Shown here: positions 27,575 to 37,737 of the stretch, piece by piece
How the letters are laid out: every line of letters starts with the position of its first letter
Position numbering within the stretch: position 1 is the first letter of the stretch
DNA from: Pirellulales bacterium
GTDB taxonomy: Bacteria; Planctomycetota; Planctomycetia; Pirellulales; JACPPG01
Length of the DNA: 64,000 bases
Assembly (NCBI GenBank): GCA_036499395.1
Contig: DASYDW010000024.1
Span: forward strand, 1 to 64,000
Direction: 5' to 3'
The notes under the pieces: model-generated
What the model saw: only the letters and a program-made list of their open reading frames with translations
What the model was told of the DNA's origin: nothing
Database searches by the model: none
Position numbers and translations under genes: made by a program

Positions 27575-29575
27575 CTACTTTGTTGGTGGGGGCCGGAATC
27601 TCTTCAACCATTCCTCGATATCGTCGGCCAGGTCGTTGTGATTCTGCTCGCGTGCCAGGCGGATCGCCGATTCGGCCGCTTTGATGGCGTCGTCGCGGCG
27701 CCCCACCTTGGAATAGGCATCGACCAGGTTAACGAACGTTCCCGGATCGGGATCCAGTTGCGTGCCTTGCTCCAGATGGGGAATGGCCTCCTCGAATTGC
27801 CCGGCCGCGGCCAATAGCGCCCCAAGGTTGCAGTGCGCCGCGCCGAACGCAGGTTTAAGACGCAGCGTTTCCTCGTACTGCTCCAGCGCTTCGGCGTATA
27901 GCCGATCCTCCTGCAGCATCAACCCGAGGTTATAGCGCGTTTGAGGATAGTCGGGCCGAATCTTCATCGCCTCGCGATAATACTTGATCGCCTCGTCCGG
28001 TTGCCCCATGTCCTGGTAAGCATGAGCCCAGTTGTAATACAGCTTGTGCGAATCGGGAATGATCTTGTAGTTCAAGATCAGCCCGTCGCGATACAACTCC
28101 GAGGCGTGCGCGAAATGCGGAATGGCATCTTGCGGACGGTTCGCCTTGGCAAGCGTTACGCCCAAGTTGATCAACATAAAAAAGTCGTCGGGCTGCCGAG
28201 CCACGTTGTCCTCGAGCAGCAGAATCTCATCGGCATACATCGTCAGACGTGCGCTGCCGACCAGCATGAACACCACGGCCAAGACCGCGCAGCCGGCCAG
28301 CGTCATGACCAGCGGCCGGCGCGTTTCAACAACCGCGCCATCATTCGCCGCGTTGCGTCCCGTCAAACGGCGCGCTAGCGCATATCCGCCGGCTACGAAC
28401 AAAGGCACGATCGCGGCCAGGGGAACGTACATCCGCCGTTCGGCCACGATCTCGCCGACCAGCGGTACGACGAGCGTCGGCGACAAGGCGGCCCACACCG
28501 TGGCGGCAACAAATCCGGCACTCGTGCGACGCCAAACCAGGTACAAGGTCCCCAGCCCCAACAGCGCCACCGGCAGCACCCACGGCCAGGCAATTTGCAG
28601 CGTTTCCTTGTACGGAATCTCGTAGTGCAACAACAGCGGCCAGGGCCAGAACGTCAATTTCAAATACAGCAGCAAGACCTCGGCCTGCGTGTACCACCAG
28701 ATGTAGGCCGGCAGCCCCAGATGAAAACCGGCGCTCGGCGTGCGCGGCCCGTTGTGGTTGATCAATACCAGTGGCAACCACTCGAGCGCTAACCCGATGT
28801 ATAACGGCCACGACCGTCGCAGCGATTGCCAGAACGATCCGGCAATAAATGTCCGCTCGTACAATAACGCCACGGCCGGCAGCGAAGCCATCATCTCCTT
28901 GCTCAGCGCTCCGAACTGGCAAAAGATTGCCGCCAACACCAGCCAGCCAGCGCGAGCCAGCTTGCTTTGGCCCGTCCAATAACGCAACGACGCGTACATC
29001 GTCACCAGGTAGCACAGCCCCATTTGCGACTCAGTGCGCTGCGTGATGTAGGCAATGCTCTCGGTATTGAGCGGATGCAACGCCCAGATCAGGGCCGACA
29101 GGAACCCCAGTATCCCGGCCACGCCGTCAAAGCGTCCTCGGAAAAAATCGAGCCGCAGCGTCCGCCGTACCAGTGCCCACAGAATGAGCGCCGCTACGAA
29201 ATGGATCGCAATGTTCGTCACTCGATAGCCGGCCGGATCCAATCCGCTCAAATGACGATTGATGGCCAGCGTGAAATTCACGAGCGGCCGCGCCGCGACC
29301 GGCGTTTCTGGCGAGGGACGCAAAGGGCTCGCTTCGCCCGAGAAATTCCAGATCGGCCACAACTGCCGGATCGATGGATTCTCGTCCAACGTCGTGTAAT
29401 CGTCGTAGATCAAAGGCGAGTGGACCACGCGCCCATAAACTGCCCAGATCGACGCGGCCAAAACCAACGCGCCGATTAGGCCGGCGAGCGCGCTCCCGAG
29501 CGCAGACTTCCAATCGAGATCCGACTGCGGCGCTCGTGCGCTCGGCTGATTAATCGTTGGTTCCGCGGTCGTCAT
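27575..29575 (-). CDS. GT-C/TMTC-like membrane protein with C-terminal TPR repeats
   Basis: About 666 residues. The N-terminal two thirds have about eleven membrane segments. Typical signatures are SPLIYDDYTTLDENPSIRQL (acidic pair in the first external loop) and ARPLVNFTLAINRHLSGLDPA. These resemble bacterial TMTC/O-mannosyltransferase-like proteins common in Planctomycetes. The last ~220 residues are TPR units (AIPHFAHASELYRDG, PDEAIKYYREAMKIRPDYPQ, YAEALEQYEETLRLKPAFG, FEEAIPHLEQGTQLDPD). The likely role is glycosylation of exported proteins, with the TPRs binding a partner. ATG at 29575 is used; an in-frame TTG lies 15 bases upstream. Confidence 0.78.
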   Translation of the reverse strand: MTTAEPTINQPSARAPQSDLDWKSALGSALAGLIGALVLAASIWAVYGRVVHSPLIYDDYTTLDENPSIRQLWPIWNFSGEASPLRPSPETPVAARPLVNFTLAINRHLSGLDPAGYRVTNIAIHFVAALILWALVRRTLRLDFFRGRFDGVAGILGFLSALIWALHPLNTESIAYITQRTESQMGLCYLVTMYASLRYWTGQSKLARAGWLVLAAIFCQFGALSKEMMASLPAVALLYERTFIAGSFWQSLRRSWPLYIGLALEWLPLVLINHNGPRTPSAGFHLGLPAYIWWYTQAEVLLLYLKLTFWPWPLLLHYEIPYKETLQIAWPWVLPVALLGLGTLYLVWRRTSAGFVAATVWAALSPTLVVPLVGEIVAERRMYVPLAAIVPLFVAGGYALARRLTGRNAANDGAVVETRRPLVMTLAGCAVLAVVFMLVGSARLTMYADEILLLEDNVARQPDDFFMLINLGVTLAKANRPQDAIPHFAHASELYRDGLILNYKIIPDSHKLYYNWAHAYQDMGQPDEAIKYYREAMKIRPDYPQTRYNLGLMLQEDRLYAEALEQYEETLRLKPAFGAAHCNLGALLAAAGQFEEAIPHLEQGTQLDPDPGTFVNLVDAYSKVGRRDDAIKAAESAIRLAREQNHNDLADDIEEWLKRFRPPPTK

Positions 29576-30098
29576 CTCGTCGAGCGTCAATCAGGAGTTA
29601 TGAATTCGTAGCGAGGCGCTTCCCGATGACCGCACGACGGCCGGGACAACCCTCATAAGCGTTGAAAGTGTACAAGTTTAGGCCAGAAATCCGCCGCGAG
29701 GTGAAGTCGCCCCGCACAGTAACCAGATCCGCGGTTACTTCTCCTTATACAGGCGCAACAGGCGGGATTCGATCGATTTTCGCGATCATACGAGCGCCTT
29801 CAACCCCGGTCTACGACAGCACTATTTCCCTGTCTTACCTCGGCTGCCGACGGATTACCGACCAGGGCGTGACTCGGCCCATACCAAGGCTATGATAAGG
29901 TAGTCCGGAACAGGAGCCGACAGCGTCCGCGGCTCGAGCACGTCTCTTCGGGGGCGGCAGCGCTTCTGTACCTGCGCGGGGGGAGTTCGCGAAGGGATTC
30001 CACCTCGAAGCGCGACGCATCTTTCGATCTTCAATCTTACGTAGCGCGTAACACCAGGCGGCGACGGCGCGGCCGTGGCAGCGGGAGAGCGGCACCAC
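29576..30098. other. Intergenic region between divergent genes
   Basis: About 520 bases between the TPR membrane protein and the flavoprotein gene. The stretch near 29640-29780 is AT-richer than the flanks and is a reasonable promoter area. I see no RNA gene, tandem repeat or convincing ORF. Confidence 0.4.
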
Positions 30099-31538
30099 AT
30101 GCGAGTCGCGGTGATCGGAGCCGGCCCGGCGGGCATAACGGCCGCCATGCGCCTGGCTCAAGGAGGCGCCCAGGTTGCGGTCTATGAGGCCGGCGACCTC
30201 ATCGGCGGACTGGCGCGCTCCTTCGACTTGTGGGGGCAACGCGTCGACCTGGGGCCGCATCGTTTCTTCAGCATGGACGCGCGCGTCAATCGGCTATGGC
30301 TCGACGTCGTCGGCCGCGACTACCGCATGGTCGACCGGCTGACCCGCATCCATTATCGCGGCCGGTTTTTCCATTATCCTCTGCGCCCGGTCAACGCCTT
30401 GACAAACATGGGCGTCGTTAACGCCGGGCAATGCTTAATCAGCTACCTCCGCGAGCGTATCGCCCCCACCTGCGACCCCGAGCGCGACCGCTCGTTCGAG
30501 TCCTGGGTCGTCAACCGGTTCGGGCGGCGCTTGTTCAACATGTTCTTCAAGTCCTACAGCGAAAAGCTGTGGGGCATTTCGTGCCAGCAGTTGGACGCCG
30601 ATTTCGCCGCGCAGCGGATCAAGAAGTTTTCGCTCGGCGAGGCCATCAAGAGCGCTCTCTTGCCACGTAAGCAGAGCGCGCATCACACGCTCGTCGACCG
30701 TTTCGCGTATCCCACGGCCGGAACCGGCTCGGTCTACGAACGGATGGCCGAACGCGTCCGTTCGCTGGGGGGCGAGATTCATCTGGGCTCGCCCGTGCGG
30801 CGCGTCGTGCATGAGGATCGTCACGTGCGCGGTGTGGAGCAGGTCGACGGTCGGCTCGATACATGCGATCACGTGATTTCGACCATGCCGCTGACGCTGC
30901 TGGTGCGCGGCTTGGGCGATATTCCCGACGATGTCCGCACTTCGATCGAAAGCCTGAAGTTTCGCAACACGGTGCTTGTCTATCTGCACGTCGACGCGGT
31001 AGACCTGTTCCCGGATCAGTGGGTCTACATCCATTCCGACAATTTGAAGATGGGGCGGTTAACCAATTTTCGCAATTGGGTCCCCGAACTCTACGGCGAG
31101 CACAATACGACGATTCTGGCCGCCGAGTACTGGTGCTACGAGCAGGATGCGTTGTGGACCCAGCCGGACGAGAAGATCATCGCCGATGCCGAAGCCGAGC
31201 TGCGCACCACCGGCTTGATGGCCGATGCGAAAGTGTTGGCTGGGCACGTGGTGCGCATTCCGCGCTGCTATCCCGTCTACGCCCGCGGCTATCGCGAGCA
31301 TGTCGAGCGCGTCGTCTCGTACTTGCAGACCTTTTCCGGCATCACGCCCATCGGCCGGTACGGATCGTTCAAGTACAACAGCCAGGATCACAGCATCCTG
31401 ATGGGCGTACTGGCTGCCGAAAATCTGCTCGAAAATCGTCGTCACGACCTGTGGGCCGTGAACACCGACTACGCAAGTTATCAGGAAGACGCGCTCATCA
31501 CCGAAACCGGTCTGGTCGCGGAAGCGGATCACGCGTGA
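30099..31538 (+). CDS. FAD-dependent oxidoreductase, UDP-galactopyranose mutase-like
   Basis: 479 residues. VAVIGAGPAGITAAMRLAQG is the FAD Rossmann loop, then YEAGDLIGGLARSF and VDLGPHRFFSMD. RLFNMFFKSYSEKLWGI and the C-terminal PIGRYGSFKYNSQDHSILMG are characteristic of NAD(P)-binding flavoproteins of the UDP-galactopyranose mutase/protoporphyrinogen-oxidase-like group found in surface glycan clusters. GGGAG precedes the ATG at 30099. The substrate could be a nucleotide sugar; the family name alone does not settle this. Confidence 0.82.
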   Translation: MRVAVIGAGPAGITAAMRLAQGGAQVAVYEAGDLIGGLARSFDLWGQRVDLGPHRFFSMDARVNRLWLDVVGRDYRMVDRLTRIHYRGRFFHYPLRPVNALTNMGVVNAGQCLISYLRERIAPTCDPERDRSFESWVVNRFGRRLFNMFFKSYSEKLWGISCQQLDADFAAQRIKKFSLGEAIKSALLPRKQSAHHTLVDRFAYPTAGTGSVYERMAERVRSLGGEIHLGSPVRRVVHEDRHVRGVEQVDGRLDTCDHVISTMPLTLLVRGLGDIPDDVRTSIESLKFRNTVLVYLHVDAVDLFPDQWVYIHSDNLKMGRLTNFRNWVPELYGEHNTTILAAEYWCYEQDALWTQPDEKIIADAEAELRTTGLMADAKVLAGHVVRIPRCYPVYARGYREHVERVVSYLQTFSGITPIGRYGSFKYNSQDHSILMGVLAAENLLENRRHDLWAVNTDYASYQEDALITETGLVAEADHA

Positions 31539-31778
31539 TCTTCACGGCCTTGATAGGGCCAATCCGGTTGCCGTGAGCAACCACCCATCGGTAGCTCATT
31601 TGTCCTGCCACCCGTTCCCGCGCGGCCTCGACTTGCCAGGCGCCGGCGGTCGACTTATGATCCTCTTGCAACTTTTTTTGGGCCGTGGCCGCGCTCATTG
31701 CGCAGCTTTTGGACCAGGAAAGGTGGCGCCCCGCCTTCGGCTTGTCCCCCCCTCTGACCACGACGCAGCGAGAACTTG

Positions 31779-33188
31779 ATGTCCGCTACCTCCTCTTCGC
31801 CTGGGCGTCTGACCACGGTTCAATGGCTGATCTGCGTCATCGCCTCGATCGGCTTTGCCTTCGACATTTATGAACTGTTGATGCTGCCGTTGATCTTGCG
31901 GCCGGCTCTGCAGGAGATGGGTATCACGCCCGGAAGTGAAGCTTTCGCCCATTGGCGAGGCATGTTGTTCTTTGTGCCCGCTTTCGTCGGGGGTGTATTC
32001 GGCTTGTTGGGGGGCTACCTCACGGATCGATTGGGCCGGCGTGCCGTGCTGACGTGGAGCATTCTGCTGTACGCCTTCTCAGCATTTGCCGCCGGCTTTG
32101 CCACGTCGATGCCGATGCTGCTTTTCTTCCGCTGCACGACCTTCGTCGGTGTGTGCGTGGAATTCGTGGCGGCCGTCGCCTGGCTGGCCGAGCTTTTTCC
32201 TGAACCTAAGCAACGCGAACGAGTGCTGGGCTACACGCAGTTCTTTTCGTCGATCGGCGGGTTGCTCGTCGCCGGGGCCAACTCGTTGGCCATCGAGTAT
32301 TCAGGAAACCTGCCCGCCATCGCCATGCCTGAGTTTCTGACCTCGCTCCTGGGCAGTATCGACCCCAAGCATCAGCACGAGGCATGGCGCTATACGTTGA
32401 TGTCCGGCTTGATCCCGGCGATACCACTGATCGTGATCCGGCCATTCTTGCCCGAAAGCCCGATTTGGGCACAAAAGCGTGCCGCCGGCACGCTGAAGCG
32501 CCCCAACATCGCCGAACTTTTCTCGCCGGCGCTGCGGCATACGACGATCGTCACCACGCTGATGTTCGCCTGCAGCTATGGGGCCGCCTTCGGCGCCATC
32601 CAACAGATTCCACAGATCGTGCCTGGCCTGCCTGACGTTCAACAGAAAACCGAAGGAAAGAAAAAACCCGAGCAGGCAAAGATCGAGCAAGCCACGGCTG
32701 CCGATGTTACCAAGGTGCAAGAGGTCGGCGGCCTCGTCGGGCGATTTGTACTGGCCGTACTGGCTGTGCGCATCGTCAGTCGCCGAACGCTGATCCGCTT
32801 GTTCCAGGTGCCCGGGCTGATCGTCATGCCGCTGGTGTTTGCTGTAGCCGGCGTGCAGAGCTTGCAACTGCTCTACGTCGGCATTTTCGTTGCTGGATTC
32901 CTTACCGTGGCGCAGTTCAGCTTTTGGGGTAATTACTTGCCGCGCGTCTATCCGGTGCATTTGCGCGGCACAGGCGAAAGCTTCGCCGCCAACATCGGCG
33001 GCCGCATGATCGGCACTTCGTTCGCCTGGATCACTAGCACGCTCGCCACAACTTCGCTCATCCCCGGAAGTTCGGACCCGACGAAAATGGCGTACACGGC
33101 CGCCGCCGTTGGCTTTAGCGTCTACGCAGTCGGCTTGATCGCATCCTTTTGGCTGCCCGAGCCTCCGGCGGAAGACATGGCCGACTGA
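31779..33188 (+). CDS. MFS transporter
   Basis: 469 residues, about 12 membrane segments. The conserved cytoplasmic loop GGYLTDRLGRRAVLTWS follows segment 2, and a repeat of the motif surrounds RIVSRRTLIRLFQVPG in the second half. A charged linker (KKPEQAKIEQATAADVTKVQ) in mid-protein separates the two halves. The pattern fits sugar or organic-acid permeases of the MFS. The aldose 1-epimerase gene converging downstream hints at sugar uptake, but this is weak. ATG at 31779 is preferred over an adjacent TTG. Confidence 0.82.
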   Translation: MSATSSSPGRLTTVQWLICVIASIGFAFDIYELLMLPLILRPALQEMGITPGSEAFAHWRGMLFFVPAFVGGVFGLLGGYLTDRLGRRAVLTWSILLYAFSAFAAGFATSMPMLLFFRCTTFVGVCVEFVAAVAWLAELFPEPKQRERVLGYTQFFSSIGGLLVAGANSLAIEYSGNLPAIAMPEFLTSLLGSIDPKHQHEAWRYTLMSGLIPAIPLIVIRPFLPESPIWAQKRAAGTLKRPNIAELFSPALRHTTIVTTLMFACSYGAAFGAIQQIPQIVPGLPDVQQKTEGKKKPEQAKIEQATAADVTKVQEVGGLVGRFVLAVLAVRIVSRRTLIRLFQVPGLIVMPLVFAVAGVQSLQLLYVGIFVAGFLTVAQFSFWGNYLPRVYPVHLRGTGESFAANIGGRMIGTSFAWITSTLATTSLIPGSSDPTKMAYTAAAVGFSVYAVGLIASFWLPEPPAEDMAD

Positions 33189-33230
33189 GCTGGCTGGCCG
33201 ACTGGGCCGGCCGGCCGATCGGCGATCGCA

Positions 33231-34178
33231 CTATCCCCGCACGCGAATATCGATCCGCGTCGAAAAGACCTCACCTGGCGCCAGTACGCGCAGGCCAGTC
33301 TCCGCGTCATGCTCGGCCAACTCGTAGGCGTCCGGCACGCAGGTATACGGCTCGATGCAAATTGCCTGACGATGCGGCGGATTGTAAACGACACATTCGC
33401 GACACTGCTCGTCGAAGGTCATCTCCAGCGTGCGGTGATTGTGCGGATCGGCAATGGTCGTCACGGCGCGGCCGGCCGTGAAGGTCAGATCCGTAAAAAC
33501 GTCGTCCAACCGAGTTTCGGCGAATTGCAGCCCTTGCGCCAGCCCGTGCGGGCCGGTGGCGGGCAACTTCCGCCCGGTGGGCAGCATTTTCGACAGCTCC
33601 CAATATTGCGCCGCGGGCACGGTCACGACGCAGTCGTCGGCCGCTCCCTTGGCCCCCAGCGGCACGCGGAAATAAGGATGCGTGCCGAATCCAAATGGCA
33701 AGGGAGCATCGCCCGTGTTCTCGATCCTCACCTCGCTGGTCAGCGCGTGGCCGACTAATTCGTAAACGACCGCGATCCGAAAATCGGCCGGCCAATGCGC
33801 GAGTATTTCCGGACCATCGGTCGAGGCCTGAAACTCTCCGACGGCCATCGTGCCAGTCTGCTCGACGAGCCGCCACGGCCGATCGATCACGAAGCCGTGA
33901 ATCGTATTGCCGATGCCGTCGCCGGCTTCGAGTGGGAACGAGCGCCCTTCGAACGTGAAGCTGGTACCGCGCAAACGCCCGGGAAAGGGAAACAAGATCG
34001 GGATGCCACTGTGCGATCCCTTGCCGCCTCCGGCTACGAAGTCGGCGGCGGTCCATAGAACCTCGTTCGCCTCGCCCCCCACCACAGGTTGATAGCTGAA
34101 GCAGTTGAAGCCGCGCTGCGGGGCGATTTTTGCCGTGGCGCCCGTGGTGGCGTCGTGCAGCGTGATGATGTCAGACAT
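33231..34178 (-). CDS. Aldose 1-epimerase (galactose mutarotase-like)
   Basis: 315 residues. The sequence follows the galactose-mutarotase beta-sandwich: FPFPGRLRGTSFTFEGRSF, NTIHGFVIDRPW with the first His, FGFGTHPYFRVPLG with the catalytic-type His, and a late Glu region (QAICIEPYTCVPDAYEL). It interconverts alpha and beta anomers of sugars. AAGGA lies upstream of the ATG at 34178. It converges on the MFS transporter with 42 bases between. Confidence 0.88.
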   Translation of the reverse strand: MSDIITLHDATTGATAKIAPQRGFNCFSYQPVVGGEANEVLWTAADFVAGGGKGSHSGIPILFPFPGRLRGTSFTFEGRSFPLEAGDGIGNTIHGFVIDRPWRLVEQTGTMAVGEFQASTDGPEILAHWPADFRIAVVYELVGHALTSEVRIENTGDAPLPFGFGTHPYFRVPLGAKGAADDCVVTVPAAQYWELSKMLPTGRKLPATGPHGLAQGLQFAETRLDDVFTDLTFTAGRAVTTIADPHNHRTLEMTFDEQCRECVVYNPPHRQAICIEPYTCVPDAYELAEHDAETGLRVLAPGEVFSTRIDIRVRG

Positions 34179-34218
34179 GAGGGCATCCTTGTTGTCAGTC
34201 ACTCAGTATGTATGTGCG

Positions 34219-35223
34219 TCAAAATCGAATCGTGTTCAGGCCCGGGTGGCAGGTTGCGGCGTAAATACGGGCCGGCGGCGCCGACATCGCCGAGAACTTG
34301 TCATTTCTCGCCCGCTGCCGCGTGCCAACCATCGCCACGACAACAAGCACTAATAGTGCCATCGCGCTAATCAAATTGCGCCGTTCGGTCTCGCCGAAGG
34401 CGACACTCGCCAACCGGTGCATCAGCACGATCGCGCCGACTAGCGAGACGCCAAACAACAGCGTGCCCAGGCTATCGCCCCCCAGCAGATTGTCTCGCGC
34501 ACGGTCAGGCAGCTCGAGCAAGACGTAAAGCCCCACGAACAATTGCGACACCGTGGGCACGAGCGCCAGCCGGCCTCCCCAGGTGGCCATCCGCTCGACA
34601 TCCGGGGCCGTCTGATGCCGGCGCGACAGGCGCAGTGCGAAACCTATGATGCCCACCCCCACCACGGCAAACGAGGCGAGCATGTGATGAACGAACTGCG
34701 AAAACACTTCGGCATCGAGCATGGCGTGGCGAAAAACGAGCGCCTCGTCCGCCGGGGCCGGCCGGGTGGAATAGACGCCGATCACCGTGAAGAGCAGCGG
34801 AAAATGATAGAGCAGGTTCGTCGCGGCGAATATTCCCATGACGCGACGCGCTCGCATGCGTCCGCGCGTCGCGGGTGTTTGTGCAGGCCACCATTTCAGA
34901 TACAGCGCAACGCACAGGTAGTAGACCCCCAGTTCCGGCGCCGCCCACCAGAAACGCCCGGCCGGCAGCCGGCTGGCCGTCCCATAAAAGGGCTCCCACG
35001 CCGTGAGCCAAACCAACAGCAGCGTCACGCCCCCCAAAGCCAACGCCGCCGTTAGCCAGATGAGCGATTGTCGCAAGAGATAGCGCCCCAGTTCGCCGGC
35101 CAGCGGGTCCGACCTGCGGGCTTCGCGCGCGTCCAGCCAGACGCAGACCAATGGGGCGGCCCCGGCCAGGTTCGCGGCCAGCAGGTGGAATGCCAGCACC
35201 AGGACCAGCAGAATTTGCAGCAA
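34219..35223 (-). CDS. Multi-pass membrane protein, unrecognised
   Basis: About 334 residues with eight or nine hydrophobic segments. The start is inferred as TTG at 35223, because GGAGG sits seven bases upstream and the first transmembrane segment (LQILLVLVLAFHLLAANLAG) begins at once; there is no in-frame ATG near. Histidines occur inside segments (AFHLLA, FVHHMLASFAVV, LYHFPLLF), which could be haem ligands, but I cannot show that. Segment order and size do not match a family I know. A 40-base gap separates it from the epimerase on the same strand. Confidence 0.6.
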   Translation of the reverse strand: MLQILLVLVLAFHLLAANLAGAAPLVCVWLDAREARRSDPLAGELGRYLLRQSLIWLTAALALGGVTLLLVWLTAWEPFYGTASRLPAGRFWWAAPELGVYYLCVALYLKWWPAQTPATRGRMRARRVMGIFAATNLLYHFPLLFTVIGVYSTRPAPADEALVFRHAMLDAEVFSQFVHHMLASFAVVGVGIIGFALRLSRRHQTAPDVERMATWGGRLALVPTVSQLFVGLYVLLELPDRARDNLLGGDSLGTLLFGVSLVGAIVLMHRLASVAFGETERRNLISAMALLVLVVVAMVGTRQRARNDKFSAMSAPPARIYAATCHPGLNTIRF

Positions 35224-35458
35224 CGTCACGCCTCCGGCCGTGAATATGAGCCGCCTGTACGTCTGCAAACACGAGCGATGGCCAGCAAAACAGAATCGCG
35301 CGTTCACAGCGACCCGACATTCTAGGCCCCGCCCCCCGCAGGCACCAGCCGCGCGATCCAGGCATCGCGTTCTCGATCTAAACACCACGCCCGCACGACG
35401 GCCACCGCATTGACACCCTCGCGGCGCTCGCACTACGATTCGTGTGAGCCACACGTTC

Positions 35459-36813
<1,355 letters not shown>

Positions 36814-37142
36814 CGGCGTTCGCCTCCTTCCTGCCGTCTTCAATCAACGCGAGGATGTCTGAACGTTTGTAGCGAACACAGGCGCCGACGTAGTGCCGTG
36901 CGAGCTTGCCGCGTCTGAAGAGGTTGTAAACGTGCCGATCGCTGCAATTGAGAAGCTTCGCGGCTTCGGTCTGCGTCAGCAGTTCGGGAAGCGGAGACGT
37001 GGGAAGACCTACCATTGGTCCGATCCTCCATTGCGGGGGACGGAATGGTCGATAGAATTGCGCATGAAATTTCTCCAAGCGCGAGCCGGCACTTTCGCGG
37101 GTGCTCCGGCTCGTTCGCTTTTTATGATGTTGGCAGGCGGAG

Positions 37143-37412
37143 TTAGGATGCGACGCGGGAGGTCGATCGCTTCTCGCGTCGGGCGCGAACCTGCTTACGA
37201 TCAGCTTCAACGCGATCAGACACGAGCTTGAGAAAGCGTTTGACCGCTTTCTCGCTAGTGCTGATCCGCGTGCCAACGCGCTCGACCTCGAGGCGAATGC
37301 CGCGAAGGCCATATTCCTGCCAATTCCAAAGCGTGGTTGCTGTGGGCTCGTTAGGTACGACTTGCGCTGCCTGCGACAGCGTGATGCGAACCTCGCCCTT
37401 AGGGAGGGGCAT
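37143..37412 (-). CDS. DUF1580-like small DNA-binding-type protein
   Basis: 89 residues starting MPLPKGEVRITLSQAAQVVP. The sequence ITLSQAA...TTLWNWQEYGLRGIRLEVERVGTRISTSEKAVKRFL is the pattern of DUF1580, a small family I know chiefly from planctomycetes. It looks like a helix-turn-helix: an AA-V-P helix, then an 'LWNWQ-GLRG' recognition segment and a wing. The tail is strongly basic (RARREKRSTSR). It sits first in the excisionase-integrase operon and may regulate it. Family identity is moderately sure, function inferred. Confidence 0.7.
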   Translation of the reverse strand: MPLPKGEVRITLSQAAQVVPNEPTATTLWNWQEYGLRGIRLEVERVGTRISTSEKAVKRFLKLVSDRVEADRKQVRARREKRSTSRVAS

Positions 37413-37610
37413 GACGGAAACTCCTGACAGAGATAGTTGGTGCGCGGCCCACATCCTTGTGAGCGCGGGCGTTCGTTTTTCTTCGAGCCGGGTGTCCGAT
37501 ATTTCCCGGCGCGTCGCCATTCCTCGCGACGCAGAGGCGCCAACTTTTTTGCAGAGGGGGACGTTGTTTCTCCTCGTCCCCACCAGGAGCTGTCTCTTTC
37601 AGCACCCTCA
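37413..37610. other. 5' leader of the excisionase-integrase operon
   Basis: Just under 200 bases between a candidate promoter and the first gene. Frames here are short and unconvincing. AGGAG-like sequence near the end supplies a ribosome binding site (minus strand). No other structure seen. Confidence 0.35.
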
Positions 37611-37639
37611 CAATTACCAAGAGTAATAAGAATTTTCAA
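37611..37639 (-). promoter_or_regulatory. Candidate sigma-70-type promoter for the integrase operon
   Basis: On the minus strand TTGAAA (37639-37634) is followed after 17 bases by TAATTG (37616-37611), in a locally AT-rich patch just downstream of a hairpin terminator. The position is right for the DUF1580-excisionase-integrase operon. Prediction from sequence only. Confidence 0.5.
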
Positions 37640-37655
37640 GTCCCTTTGCATGCAT

Positions 37656-37721
37656 GGAAAAAAGACGGCGTGCCGCGCGTTTTCACCGGGGCCGGTTCCG
37701 TCATAAGCAACGCGGCACGCC
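37656..37721 (-). terminator. Rho-independent terminator after integrase 2
   Basis: Perfect 11-bp arms at 37711-37721 and 37667-37677 bracket a loop region of about 33 bases, and on the minus strand the stem is followed by a run of six T residues. It lies 17 bases past the stop of integrase 2 and insulates it from the integrase 1 operon. Confidence 0.7.
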
Positions 37722-37737
37722 GCTCGTCGCAGAACTC